Assembly: GCA_000320545.1 (NCBI GenBank)
Contig: ADNK01001436.1
Location: forward strand, 1 to 37,419
Length of the DNA: 37,419 nucleotides
Source: Bigelowiella natans CCMP2755
Taxonomy: Eukaryota; Cercozoa; Chlorarachniophyceae
Reading direction: 5' to 3'
Shown here: in pieces, positions 23,166 through 31,537 of the stretch
Position numbering within the stretch: position 1 is the stretch's first letter
How the letters are laid out: the number at the start of each line of letters is the position of its first letter
Translations under genes and position numbers: made by a program
The notes under the pieces: generated by a model
Databases searched by the model: none
Told to the model about the DNA's origin: nothing
The model's input: only the letters and a program-made list of their open reading frames with translations

Positions 23166-24980
23166 CAACAGTGTACAGATATATCTTGTCAAGCTCCGTA
23201 CGGGTCCAGATAGATGCGATGAAAGCAGGGTTTCAGGAGGTCAGTAGTCGCCCATAGTGCACCAACAATAGTAGTATCACGACGGCGCAAGTGCCTCTAC
23301 TTCTACTAACTATAATGAAAGTGTCTAAAAATATAATCAAATAATAGTCGACACCATTCATTGATTACAACCTCGCCTGCCTACCTGCCTGCCTGCCTGC
23401 CTATCTGCTGCTAGTTGTTGTGACGTGTGATGGAGCTTCTCTCTCTCTCTCTCTCTCTTTCTCCTTCTTCTTCTTCTTCTCTTCCCGGACAACATAGGTG
23501 TGCTCGACGGAAGCTTTTTCGGTTCTGGACCTGAGAGAGCGCTCCCAGCTTATTTCTGGTACGGCAGTGTTCTTATTACGCTATACAGTCGTCATGATGG
23601 ATGCTAATCCCCTTCAATTGCTGAGCGACAGCAATCAGAGATTTCCCCGTTTGCATTCGTTTGTGCCAAGTAAATATGTTTCAGCGCTTTTGTGTTCGCC
23701 GCAACCGCAGTGTAGACCGTGAAAGTGACCCCCGGTTTTCCACCAAAAAGTGTCATCGCATTACTATTTCAGGTGAGGACGGAAAAGGAATCCGAAGCTG
23801 GGACTTTTCTACCGAGAGTCTTAGGAATAATATCGTGTGCGCCCAGGTGAAGTATATACGTATGTAACTTGCCATCTCGCCTAAGTGACAGCCCTTCTTA
23901 TGTTGCGAGCGAGCGATCTAACAATTAATGTGACGTGAGGCGTGAGGATCCACTCATCATCACTGCTAGCTTACATTCGTTTCCTCCTCCTCCTACCTCT
24001 ACTCCTCCTACTCCATGGTTCCTAGGGGTACACACTAGGGAGTCCATCCATTCAAAACCTAATCGAGATTCTTGGAGAGATGAATCCAGCAACGAGGAGG
24101 TCACAGTGTCGAATCTTGGACCTTCATTTCTTCCTCCCCTGCAGTGCTTATTTCATGTCCTCTTGTTCGCCGATATGCATTTTTGGTCTTCTACTCCTGC
24201 CAATCTCCCCTAACCTAACGACATATATACCTTGTTTGTGCTCTCTTTCCCCATCTCCTCGATATCTTCTTCGTCACCACAGAGGATTCATCCAGTACTT
24301 GACCGGATGTCCACGCCTGCCAGCTGGGCAACTAGCAGCCTTGCGCCCAAAGATCACCGTCGTCAGGGTCGCATGGTTCGTAGTAGAAGTAGAAGAAGTA
24401 GGTAGATGACTAATTTGATTTGGGGAAGGTATGATTTTGGTGTCTGATCAATGGCGACGGCGATGATGACGATGATGATGATGATGATGATGATAACGAT
24501 GATCTTGCCACGTACCATGAATAATGACAAGGATGTTATGGTGCCTTTTTGCAGGTCCAAGTCGAATCCTAGCGTGTTGCCTCTGGCAAGTACCTGCACA
24601 AATTCATTGAAACTTCCAGATTATCCCACGAAGGTCCAGTAGCGAAAATGTTAGTATTATCGTGATGGTATGGGTAGATTCTGAAATTTGTAAGGCAGCG
24701 AGACAATTGTACCACTGATAATTTCCACTTATAATTTCTACGATACTACCGTTGTGGTGCCGCGGGACAAAAATCACTAGTTTTGTATTTACCTTCATTG
24801 TTTTCTTCAACCTTTATATTGTTTCAAATTGTTGAACTGGTGCTTCACAATCAATTAGTACATGTTAAATAATGGACCAAATTTGTATAACTGTTTCTGT
24901 CTTCGCTATTGCAGGAACTCATGAGGGAAAGAATTTATTATGCTTTAAGAGAGTGCCCATATGGGTTTCAGCTTTCTTGA
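12715..24980 (+). CDS. Very large HECT-type E3 ubiquitin ligase, TRIP12/UPL3 type
   Basis: E3 ligase that accepts ubiquitin on a catalytic Cys and passes it to substrates. Exons in phase: 12715-12807 (tentative first), 13093-13144, 13194-13306, 13385-13475, 13574-13666, 13733-13782, 13857-13904, 13986-14033, 14107-14134, 14347-14405, 14525-14621, 14707-14969, 15038-20682, 21004-21136, 21300-21358, 21811-21879, 22088-22254, 22443-22501, 22787-22862, 23172-23239, 23498-23558, 23773-23846, 24026-24099, 24283-24375, 24555-24633, 24915-24980. Total about 2585 residues. The N-terminal part matches the ARM-like repeats of TRIP12/UPL3 (RSTQLLAVSELCEILSL, CYIDVAEEALIALGKIS, GGLSAIMTNLPFFP). The 5.6-kb exon is low-complexity (poly-His, Ser, Gly, Glu/Lys). 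The HECT domain starts near residue 1655, is split by a large insertion, and ends with GFIQYLTGCPRLPAGQL, STCTNSLKLPDY and FQLS. The catalytic Cys codon is 24595-24597. The start codon is uncertain: ATG at 12715 joins in phase, but ATG 13214 is possible. The donor at 24376 is the weakest junction. Confidence 0.92.
19201..20594 (+). other. Cys-rich, low-complexity insertion inside the HECT N-lobe
   Basis: This part of the long exon codes for about 465 residues between LNLWYDLSD and HGLFPRPQ, which are only a few dozen residues apart in TRIP12/UPL3 relatives. It holds poly-Ser (near 19570-19620), poly-Gly (near 19787-19822) and Glu/Lys-rich runs (near 20260-20420). Between them are paired cysteines: FRCKNC, CPRHGC, WKCSVKNC (about 19370-19485), SCCPLC near 19872, KCCSCSG near 20005, and RRCCIG near 20142. 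The pattern suggests one or more zinc-binding knuckles. No stop codon or splice signal requires removing it, so it appears to be translated. Confidence 0.7.
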
Positions 24981-25895
24981 TCTATCTTTTCTGCAGTAGT
25001 AGTCCATAACCGCAGTGGTCACAATGAGAATGGTGCGGGTGGCCCATTTTCGTCGTTCACACGTTGGGATACCAGCCAAAACTAGCTAGCTAGCCTACCT
25101 GCGCTGTTGAAGGAGAAAGTTTATTATCAATTACCACATCTAGACATATAGCCTAATATAGACAGTAATCCTGTAGCTACATTGCATACATACGTTCAGA
25201 CGTAGAATGATGATGTAATCTAGCTAGCTAGCTAGCTAGGTAATGCATTGCAGATTGACTTATCGTGGCTTCGTTCATAATAGCTAGCTAATCATAACAT
25301 AGTTTCGACGATGTGATCTAGCGATATCTAGCGATGCGACAGCCAATCTCGTCTATCTAGATGTATAATGAGCTTTGCCAGCTAGCTAGCTTAGCTGGCT
25401 TAGGGCCGGCTAGCCGGATGAGCAAATTGACACATCTAGACATGCTCTAGTGCTGTGCGTACATACGCACCACGCTACCACCAGAGCACGCACCGAATGT
25501 ACAGAAGTACGTACTTGCTAGCATGTACGACGACGTAACGAATTGGCGGTTTCATCTACGGCATGCAGCTACTAGCTAGCTCTAGAGCTACTCTTATATC
25601 TCATATGCCGATCACTAGCTAGCTAGCTAGCAAGGACGCCAACATTGCAGTAATGTCATTATTCTATTACGCTCGAGCGTTATTGCGCCTGTATATCTAG
25701 ACATCCGTGCGTCATATACTGCTAGCTAGCTAGGGCACGCCAGAGAAGCTTAGTAAGACTAAATAATATGTGATCGTCGTACAGCTTGATATCTTCACAT
25801 ACTATTAGTACACGCAACTAGAATGTTATAAATTGAGCATGCCTAGATGCACGTCGTTGCAATGTTTTGTTGCTATAGCTGATAGTGGTGATACT
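24981..25895. other. Convergent intergenic region with AGCTAGCT islands
   Basis: The 3' ends of the HECT ligase and transaldolase genes face each other here. From 25081 to 25735 the words AGCTAGCTAGCT and TCTAGAC recur many times, as in the other convergent intergenic region at 6400-6770. No coding frame or RNA gene was recognised. Confidence 0.55.
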
Positions 25896-27668
25896 TTAGA
25901 GCTCCTTGCGGATGATGTCTTCAAGGGTGGCTGCTGCCACGCCGAACTTGCGGATTCCTTCAGCAAGCTTTTCAGTTGCCATAGCATCCTCGTTCATCAT
26001 GTATCTACACACACGCAAGATCAGCTCATCGAAACAGAAGCAACAAATGCAATGGGGCTACAAACCTGAATTTCTTCTCGTCAAGAGAAATCTTCTCAAA
26101 TTCCGCCTCCTTAGCATTTGCTGCGTTGAGCTTCTCGGTGACGGACTCCTTGCTTTCTTTCATCTGTAAATTTCGAAGAATTTTAAATAAAGAACTGCTA
26201 GATGAAAACCAAGGAGGAGGAAAGAGAGAGTGCGTTCTAGCATCGGACAAACCTGCTTTAAGAACTTCGGTCCAATTGTCAGTTTATCGCATCCTGCAAG
26301 CTCAATGATCTATACATCGGAAAGAGATTATGAGCCGTCGTCAATTTTTACACTTCTTTACGTGATAATCACCTGGCCCTTGTTACGGAAAGAGGCACCC
26401 ATCACAATAGTTTTGTAGCCTAACGATACATCCAGATGTCAATCACAGAACTTCCTCATGGACTTCTCCCCAGCCGGGGCACAGGAGAGAAGAAGCAAAA
26501 AAAAAAGATAACAGTTTACTACCGAATTTCTTGTAGTAGTTGTAGATCTTAGTAACGGACTCCACACCAGGATCATCCTTTCCGTCCTTGTATTCCTTGC
26601 CAGTCTTCGCCTTGTACCTAAGTTACAGTTTCGCCAAAATGAGGAGGGAGAGAAAAAAGAGTGACAGAAGGGCGGGCGAGGTAGGTCTCTCTCTCACCAG
26701 TCCATAATACGGCCTACAAAGGGCGAGATCAAGGTTGCGCCGACTTCAGCACAGGAGATCGCCTGAGCCATGCTGAACAGCAGAGTCATGTTGACGTGGA
26801 TGCCCTCCTTCTCGAGAACCTGTAACGCCATTTAATCAAAGAAAGACTCGGGCAAATCACGTCTAGGTAAGGAGGTATACCTCTGCAGCCTTAATGCCCT
26901 CCCAAGTACTTGCGATCTTGATCAACACCTTCTTCGCCGGGTCTACTCCGCGGTCTTTGTACATCTTGACGAGGGAACGAGCCTTCGCAATAGTTGCCTC
27001 GGTGTCGAAGGAGAGACGAGCATCGACCTCAGTACTAAGGAATGAAAGTTGGGATGTCAGTTGTGAAAACACCTATTTAGCTAATGTTGGACCTGACTAC
27101 ACCAGGGACAATCTTCGAGATTTCGACTCCGAAGTTCACAGCGAGTCGATCCATCGCCAAAGCTACTTGTGCTTCCTTGTCAGCCCCCTTGGCTTCAGTC
27201 TTTGCGTATTGCACAGCTTCGGTGACAAGATGCTTGTACTCCTGCAACTTGCTGGCGCTACAAATGAAATAGGAAGGACATGAAACTATATCAGGACTTC
27301 GTTGGAGAGGAAGTAGGTAGCAAAAGTAATTCTCCGAGAGTAACAACGTTTCATTACACATTGTGGTATGCAAAGTTTTCTTGACTTTCTTAATTCAATA
27401 ATTTTTTTAAAAAAGGCAGAATCATAAACACATAGAATTTCCACGCACGTGTGCACATACGTACGCAGGTATAGAAACACACTCGCGCGCGCGAATAACC
27501 ACGCACTCAATCACACCAACAACGAGCACGCACACACGACCTCAGGATGAGCGAAGGGTTGGTGGTAGCGTCGACAGGCTTGTAGGTCTTGATAGCCTCG
27601 ATGTCGCCGGTGTCAGCGACGATCTTGGTGTACTTAAGGAGCGCTTCGAACTGGTTGGCTTCGGACAT
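25896..27668 (-). CDS. Transaldolase (class I, pentose phosphate pathway), nine exons
   Basis: Transfers a dihydroxyacetone unit between sedoheptulose-7-phosphate and glyceraldehyde-3-phosphate in the non-oxidative pentose phosphate pathway. Exons on the minus strand: 27668-27541, 27257-27093, 27034-26881, 26819-26698, 26617-26523, 26419-26373, 26309-26253, 26163-26066, 26004-25896. They join in phase to 324 residues, the usual length. Signatures: [11 protein letters not shown] near the N-terminus; [14 protein letters not shown] near residue 95-108; the Schiff-base lysine Lys137 in [12 protein letters not shown]; then [22 protein letters not shown] and [10 protein letters not shown]. The ATG at 27668 gives a protein without a transit peptide, so it is probably cytosolic. 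An upstream in-frame hydrophobic extension exists to 27791, but I judge it leader or UTR. Divergent from the deaminase gene. Confidence 0.95.
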
Positions 27669-28053
27669 TTTGGAGAAGGTGCACTTGCTTCCTTCAGGTG
27701 TTGGGTTTTGAGCTGTTGAAACAAGGGAGAGAAGAGAGAGAGAGTGGGTTAGGGTTGGGGTTAGCTTTTGGAACAAAATACATGGGATCATATCCCTGCG
27801 ACAATCACTACGAATTGTCTTATCTATAGAATTTCCCCTTCATCAACAGATATTTGCGAGAGAAGTATAAGTCAATGCGTCAAAATCTCAAATTTAGCAT
27901 CAATACAGGCTGTTTATACCCATATGCAACCCTTTTTACTGTCTTACTCACTGCTCTTTTCCTTCAAAGGCCGAATTAACAGAGTGAAACTTTATCTTTT
28001 CGTGCGCACGATTAAGACCTAAATACACATACGTGGAAACGCAGGACAACGCC
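27669..28053. promoter_or_regulatory. Divergent intergenic region of transaldolase and deaminase genes
   Basis: About 385 bp lie between two opposite start codons and must carry the 5' UTRs and likely promoters of both genes. A GA-rich tract is present at 27728-27745. No core promoter element could be called. Confidence 0.4.
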
Positions 28054-29394
28054 ATGTTGTCTCCCTTGCTTCGGGGGCAGGGGGGTGGGGGGAGCTTCAA
28101 TGCCCGCAAAGTATCCATACTCGTATTCCTAACAGGCTTTGCTGTTTGCGTCTGGACTTTTAGCTCAGCGAGATATTCAGGCCTAATGATGGCCATTGAC
28201 ACCGCTCAAGACCCGTCAGCCATGTGAGTGTAGTAATCATTTCGTCTATACGATTACTGTTGTTGGTGAGATCAAACATGGTTTCAAATTGCATGAATTT
28301 AATCCGGAAATCCTTGCCCAATACCTTCTCCACGTTCCTCATTTTCCAAGTAATTGCCACAACACATGATCAGATGGAGTAACACAACGATGCAAATGAA
28401 GTACATTCGGCGAACGATCGAGTTGGCGAAAGAAGCTGTCGCAGCGGGAGGTTCCCCTTATGGTGCTTTGATTGTCGACCCAGAACTGGGCCAAATCATT
28501 GCAGAGGGGAGCAATAACGCATCCCACAACCCTATTTGGCATGGCGAGGTGATGCTGTGCGAAACCCTTTTTGTGTTCTGGATGCGAGGATGGCCATTTT
28601 TACTAACTTTTTTTTGCCGCGCAATTGTAGATGTCGGCGATCAAGAACCTCTCGGACTTGAGCAGTAAACCGGTAAGATAGCCTCAGTCTTGATACCCGG
28701 GACTAGTATCAGTGTCATGAATGTACTCCTCCTCATACTCCCCCCCTCTCAGGTCTACGCGATAGCCTCTTCACTGGAGCTCTACACAAGTGCGGAACCC
28801 TGTCCTATGTGCATGGCAGCTATAGCATGGTGGGTGACAAAATGCCTTCTCATTCAAACGTAATCTGGCAAACAAAAACAGCTTGCTCACATGCACACCT
28901 CGTTAGGTCTGGCTTTGGACGCGTGATATTTGGAACGGTTGACCTTTAGCACAGCTACCTTTCTATGCTGACTTTAAAACACCTACTTCTGAGGCATTTG
29001 AATATTTTCCCGATTCGTCTAACAACAGAGTATACCATATATTGCTGGCCAAGGCCAAAACCAAATCAACATCAGAGCTTCCACGGTAGCATTCCTCGAC
29101 GAGTTCTGCATTCATTGCAACTTGGGATCATAGCATCATTTTTAAACTTAGGTTGCAGCTCGCACTCCATTCAGAAATATCACGGTTATTGGAGGGGTCT
29201 GTAATTCAGTTAAAGAATCTGAAAAATTTTGCTGATCGTTCGTGATAAAACCAAAGGTACTTGCCAACGAGACGGACGTATTGTACCAGCCTGGTGATGA
29301 GACGAAATTTAGCATTTGCGGAAGTGGTGGATGTCAAAAGTATTCCGATGCTAGCGAGCGCCCTGTTCGTCAGTCATTCTATGGATATCCATGA
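28054..29394 (+). CDS. CMP/dCMP-type zinc deaminase (guanine-deaminase/TadA-like) with N-terminal membrane anchor
   Basis: Exons 28054-28223, 28374-28548, 28631-28672, 28753-28829, 28907-28937, 29029-29085, 29152-29196, 29257-29394 join in phase to 244 residues. The zinc-dependent deaminase motifs are intact: WHGE (His113, catalytic Glu115) and EPCPMC (Cys146, Cys149). The flanking blocks ELAKEAVAAGGSPYGALIVD, SHNPIWHGE, FGRVIFGTSIPYI and VIGGVLANETDVLY are typical of nucleoside or guanine deaminases and TadA-like proteins. The substrate cannot be decided from sequence. Before the domain there is a hydrophobic stretch (VSILVFLTGFAVCVWTF, about residues 20-36) that looks like a signal anchor, unusual for this soluble family. 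The frame stays open upstream to 28033 without another ATG, so 28054 is the start chosen. Confidence 0.88.
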
Positions 29395-29806
29395 TAGCAG
29401 ACGATTCGCCTAAAGATGTTCATTCTCTACCTAGCAGCAAGTGGGTGGGCGTTATAAAAAAAGATATAAATAAGGTGCACCAAAGCAAGCAGATGTACAT
29501 ATTGAACCTGCAAATTATGTAAATACGATGAATGAACTTTACACGCTTCATATATTAAAATTTAGATATTTTTAAAAATATCTATTTATATATTTATATC
29601 TGCTATTGTGGCGGTGGAGGTAGCGATGAGCGTCCTCTTGGCTACAATTAAAATTCACTCTTGACGAGAATTGAAAACATTCAAGCATTAAACCGGCGAT
29701 GACATATATTGCAGCGCAATGCGAAGCGCACAGCTGGTCCGTGACGCATGCACGAAACATGGTCGGTCATCGTAACAATAATAGACACGTTATATTTATT
29801 ATATTC

Positions 29807-29826
29807 ATAATAGACACGTTATATAT

Positions 29827-29863
<37 letters not shown>

Positions 29864-29875
29864 CTTTGTCTATAA
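29807..29875. repeat. TA-rich hairpin element with ATAGACA arms (copy 2)
   Basis: The left arm ATAATAGACACGTTATAT (29807-29824) pairs with the right arm ATATAACTTTGTCTATAAT (29857-29875), with a TA-rich core ending in a long TA run. An additional copy of the left arm (AATAATAGACACGTTATAT) starts at 29777. This suggests a partial duplication or nested insertion. Confidence 0.6.
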
Positions 29876-29937
29876 TGACATAACATCTACTACTAGCTAG
29901 TTTGTGAGCTTGTGTCATCATATCGCTACGTGCAGCG

Positions 29938-29964
29938 TATAATAGACACAGTAATAATATAAAT

Positions 29965-30003
<39 letters not shown>

Positions 30004-30033
30004 TAAAAATATGACATTATGTTGTCTATCATA
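29938..30033. repeat. TA-rich hairpin element with ATAGACA arms (copy 3)
   Basis: The left arm TATAATAGACACAGTAAT and the right arm ending TTGTCTATCATA are imperfect reverse complements around a TA microsatellite. The arrangement is the same as copies 1 and 2, with different internal sequence. Confidence 0.55.
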
Positions 30034-30507
30034 GAGTGTATTCCTGCAAAGCCTGTGGGGTGCGGCTACACCATGCATGGACCGATCAAGTGCATGGCTA
30101 CGCATCGCACATATGTTGTGTGCGGCTCGCAAGCGTGATGCGTATCCAAGATGGAGCATGGCATGGCTCGGTGGCTAGCTAGTGGTGTACACCTCATCAT
30201 AGATGTTTTGATTCCCCTGACTATGAGACGGATGTAATGAAAAATAATCCATCCTAACGTAGTTGTGCAATGTGGCGGCTACAGCGCCTGACTACATATG
30301 ATGCTAGCAACAATTGTACGCATGTACGTGACAACTTCATGTGACGCTTTCCTATACATTTTAATTTTGGGCAGTCAGGTATGCTAGGTACTATCCATTT
30401 CATTAACATTTTGGTGCAGACAGTATAGCTTTAATTGCTAACAGGAATTCGCTAATGCGAAGCACCACGTTCACTATCAGCAGTGATTTTTTGTTTGCTT
30501 TGGGGGT

Positions 30508-30706
30508 ACCGTAGGCACCAGCAGCACTTGGTTGCGTTGTGTAAGACCGAGGCTACTTATGAGGAAGTCATAGCAAGCTATGGTGCTTCCTCAGGGTTCA
30601 AAAATAAGGTTAATCTTAGGAATGCGGCCCGTAAGCCGCGTATCAGAGATTAAGCTGATAAGAACAGATACTACACTTGATCTTAGCCAAAAGGCCGAGA
30701 AGGTAT
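30508..30706 (-). ncRNA. U2 spliceosomal snRNA gene
   Basis: The minus strand from 30706 begins ATACCTTCTCGGCC and continues with the near-invariant U2 5' region TTTTGGCTAAGATCAAG. The branch-point recognition sequence GTGTAGTATCTGTT follows, then TCTTATCAGCTTAA and a stem-loop IIb with a GC-rich stem. The Sm-binding site ATTTTTG is at 30605-30599, followed by stem-loop III (GAGGAAG pairing with CTTCCTC, 30592-30561). The 5' end is inferred from alignment to the known U2 start. The 3' end is approximate, placed after a possible stem IV closed by GTAG/CTAC. U2 base-pairs with the intron branch site in the spliceosome, consistent with the many introns of this window. The gene looks intact. Confidence 0.95.
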
Positions 30707-30764
30707 GATCGTCAGCGTCTCTGGCTCGGGAATGAGCCCCCATCACTGCTGATCCTTCCTGCTG

Positions 30765-30772
30765 TTCCAGGC
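30765..30772 (-). promoter_or_regulatory. Candidate snRNA proximal element upstream of U2
   Basis: On the U2 strand the 8-mer GCCTGGAA starts 66 nt before the inferred U2 5' end. The same 8-mer lies at nearly the same distance before U6 on the opposite strand. snRNA genes in several lineages use a proximal element at about -50 to -70. No TATA-like word follows it on the U2 side, as expected for a Pol II snRNA gene. This is inference from one pair of sites. Confidence 0.4.
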
Positions 30773-30785
30773 TGTTTAGACAGCC

Positions 30786-30847
30786 AAGGTTGCACGCATT
30801 CCGAGGAAGATAAGGTTGCACGCATTCCGAAGACCATCTTCCTCGGA
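30786..30847. repeat. 26-bp-period direct repeat overlapping a 12-bp inverted repeat, between U2 and U6
   Basis: AAGGTTGCACGCATTCCGA occurs at 30786-30804 and 30812-30830. TCCGAGGAAGAT (30800-30811) is exactly reverse-complementary to ATCTTCCTCGGA (30836-30847), so the second repeat copy would sit in the loop of a hairpin. It lies in the spacer shared by the two snRNA promoters. Confidence 0.8.
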
Positions 30848-31023
30848 CCGAAGAAGGCGCATGTGGCGATGCCGCCGACAAAACTGATCCCGAATTTCCG
30901 CAAAACATCCCACGATTTCGGTCTCGCGACCATCCCCGAGATCGCAGGACAGGCTCGCCATAACCAGTGTTGTCGCACAGGCGAAATCAGGTGGATTTGT
31001 TAGGAAACAGTCTGTTCCCATCG

Positions 31024-31031
31024 GCCTGGAA
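31024..31031 (+). promoter_or_regulatory. Candidate snRNA proximal element upstream of U6
   Basis: GCCTGGAA starts 67 nt upstream of the inferred U6 5' end and is followed at about -25 by an AT-rich word (AGATAATG) that could act as a TATA box. A proximal element plus TATA box is the known layout of Pol III-transcribed U6 genes in other eukaryotes. It matches the element before U2. Confidence 0.4.
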
Positions 31032-31090
31032 GGATGAGGCCCAGGTGCGCATGGGGGGTAAAGAAGAGATAATGGATCACATCAATTCCG

Positions 31091-31120
31091 GATCCCTCTC
31101 TTCGGAGAGGGTCATCCGCA

Positions 31121-31151
<31 letters not shown>

Positions 31152-31202
31152 GGCCCCTGCGCAAGGATGACACGCACAAATCGAGAATGTATACCTTTTT
31201 TT
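31091..31202 (+). ncRNA. U6 spliceosomal snRNA gene
   Basis: The core AAAATTGGAACGATACAGAG (start 31121) is followed by AAGATTAGCATGGCCCCTGC and GCAAGGATGACACGCA. It contains the ACAGAGA box (31135-31141, pairs with the 5' splice site) and the AGC triad. The 5' stem-loop is CCCTCTC-TTCGG-GAGGG type just before it. Transcription should end at the T run. At about 112 nt the length is normal. The exact 5' end is inferred (a purine next to the stem) and may be off by a few bases. Confidence 0.95.
31196..31202 (+). terminator. Pol III T-run terminator of U6
   Basis: Seven consecutive T residues directly follow the conserved 3' part of U6. A run of four or more T on the non-template strand is the standard RNA polymerase III terminator. 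Confidence 0.85.
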
Positions 31203-31537
31203 GCCTTTTCTTTTTGCAACGATTCCTGAGGTTTCCTCCTTTCATGCATGCATGTAGGATGTTTTCGGTGTGGAGAATTATCTTGCAGGATCTGCCCTAA
31301 GATGGTGAATTTCGAGGACTTCCTAGGACTTCTTGTCGGGAACACGAACTGATTTGTGATAGAAAACGGATTCGATTTTCTATTGCGACATGCGGTAAAT
31401 GATAATAATTTTGGTAAACTAAGGCATTCTGTGTTGCAAGCCGAGCTAGCTAGGAAATATCTGGGCTTAAAAAATCGGTTCTATCTACCTCTGGCCCCCC
31501 TGCCGTTAGAGCACTTGACCCGCCAGGCAGAACGGTG
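31203..31537. other. Spacer between U6 and the RP2-like gene
   Basis: 335 bp holding presumably the promoter and 5' UTR of the RP2-like gene. It contains a GGACTTCCTAGGACTTC duplication near 31315. No other feature seen. Confidence 0.4.

Larger units (their letters stand above)
29395..30507. other. Intergenic region with TA-rich elements, no gene recognised
   Basis: Between the deaminase stop and the 3' end of U2. It is AT-rich, with two TA-cored hairpin elements annotated separately. The remainder shows no open frame or RNA fold that I recognise. Confidence 0.5.

Noticed and set aside
27669-27791. Hydrophobic in-frame N-terminal extension of transaldolase
   Set aside because: The stretch is derived from a GAGAGA/TCTCTC-rich tract and the usual transaldolase N-terminus starts at 27668; more likely 5' UTR.
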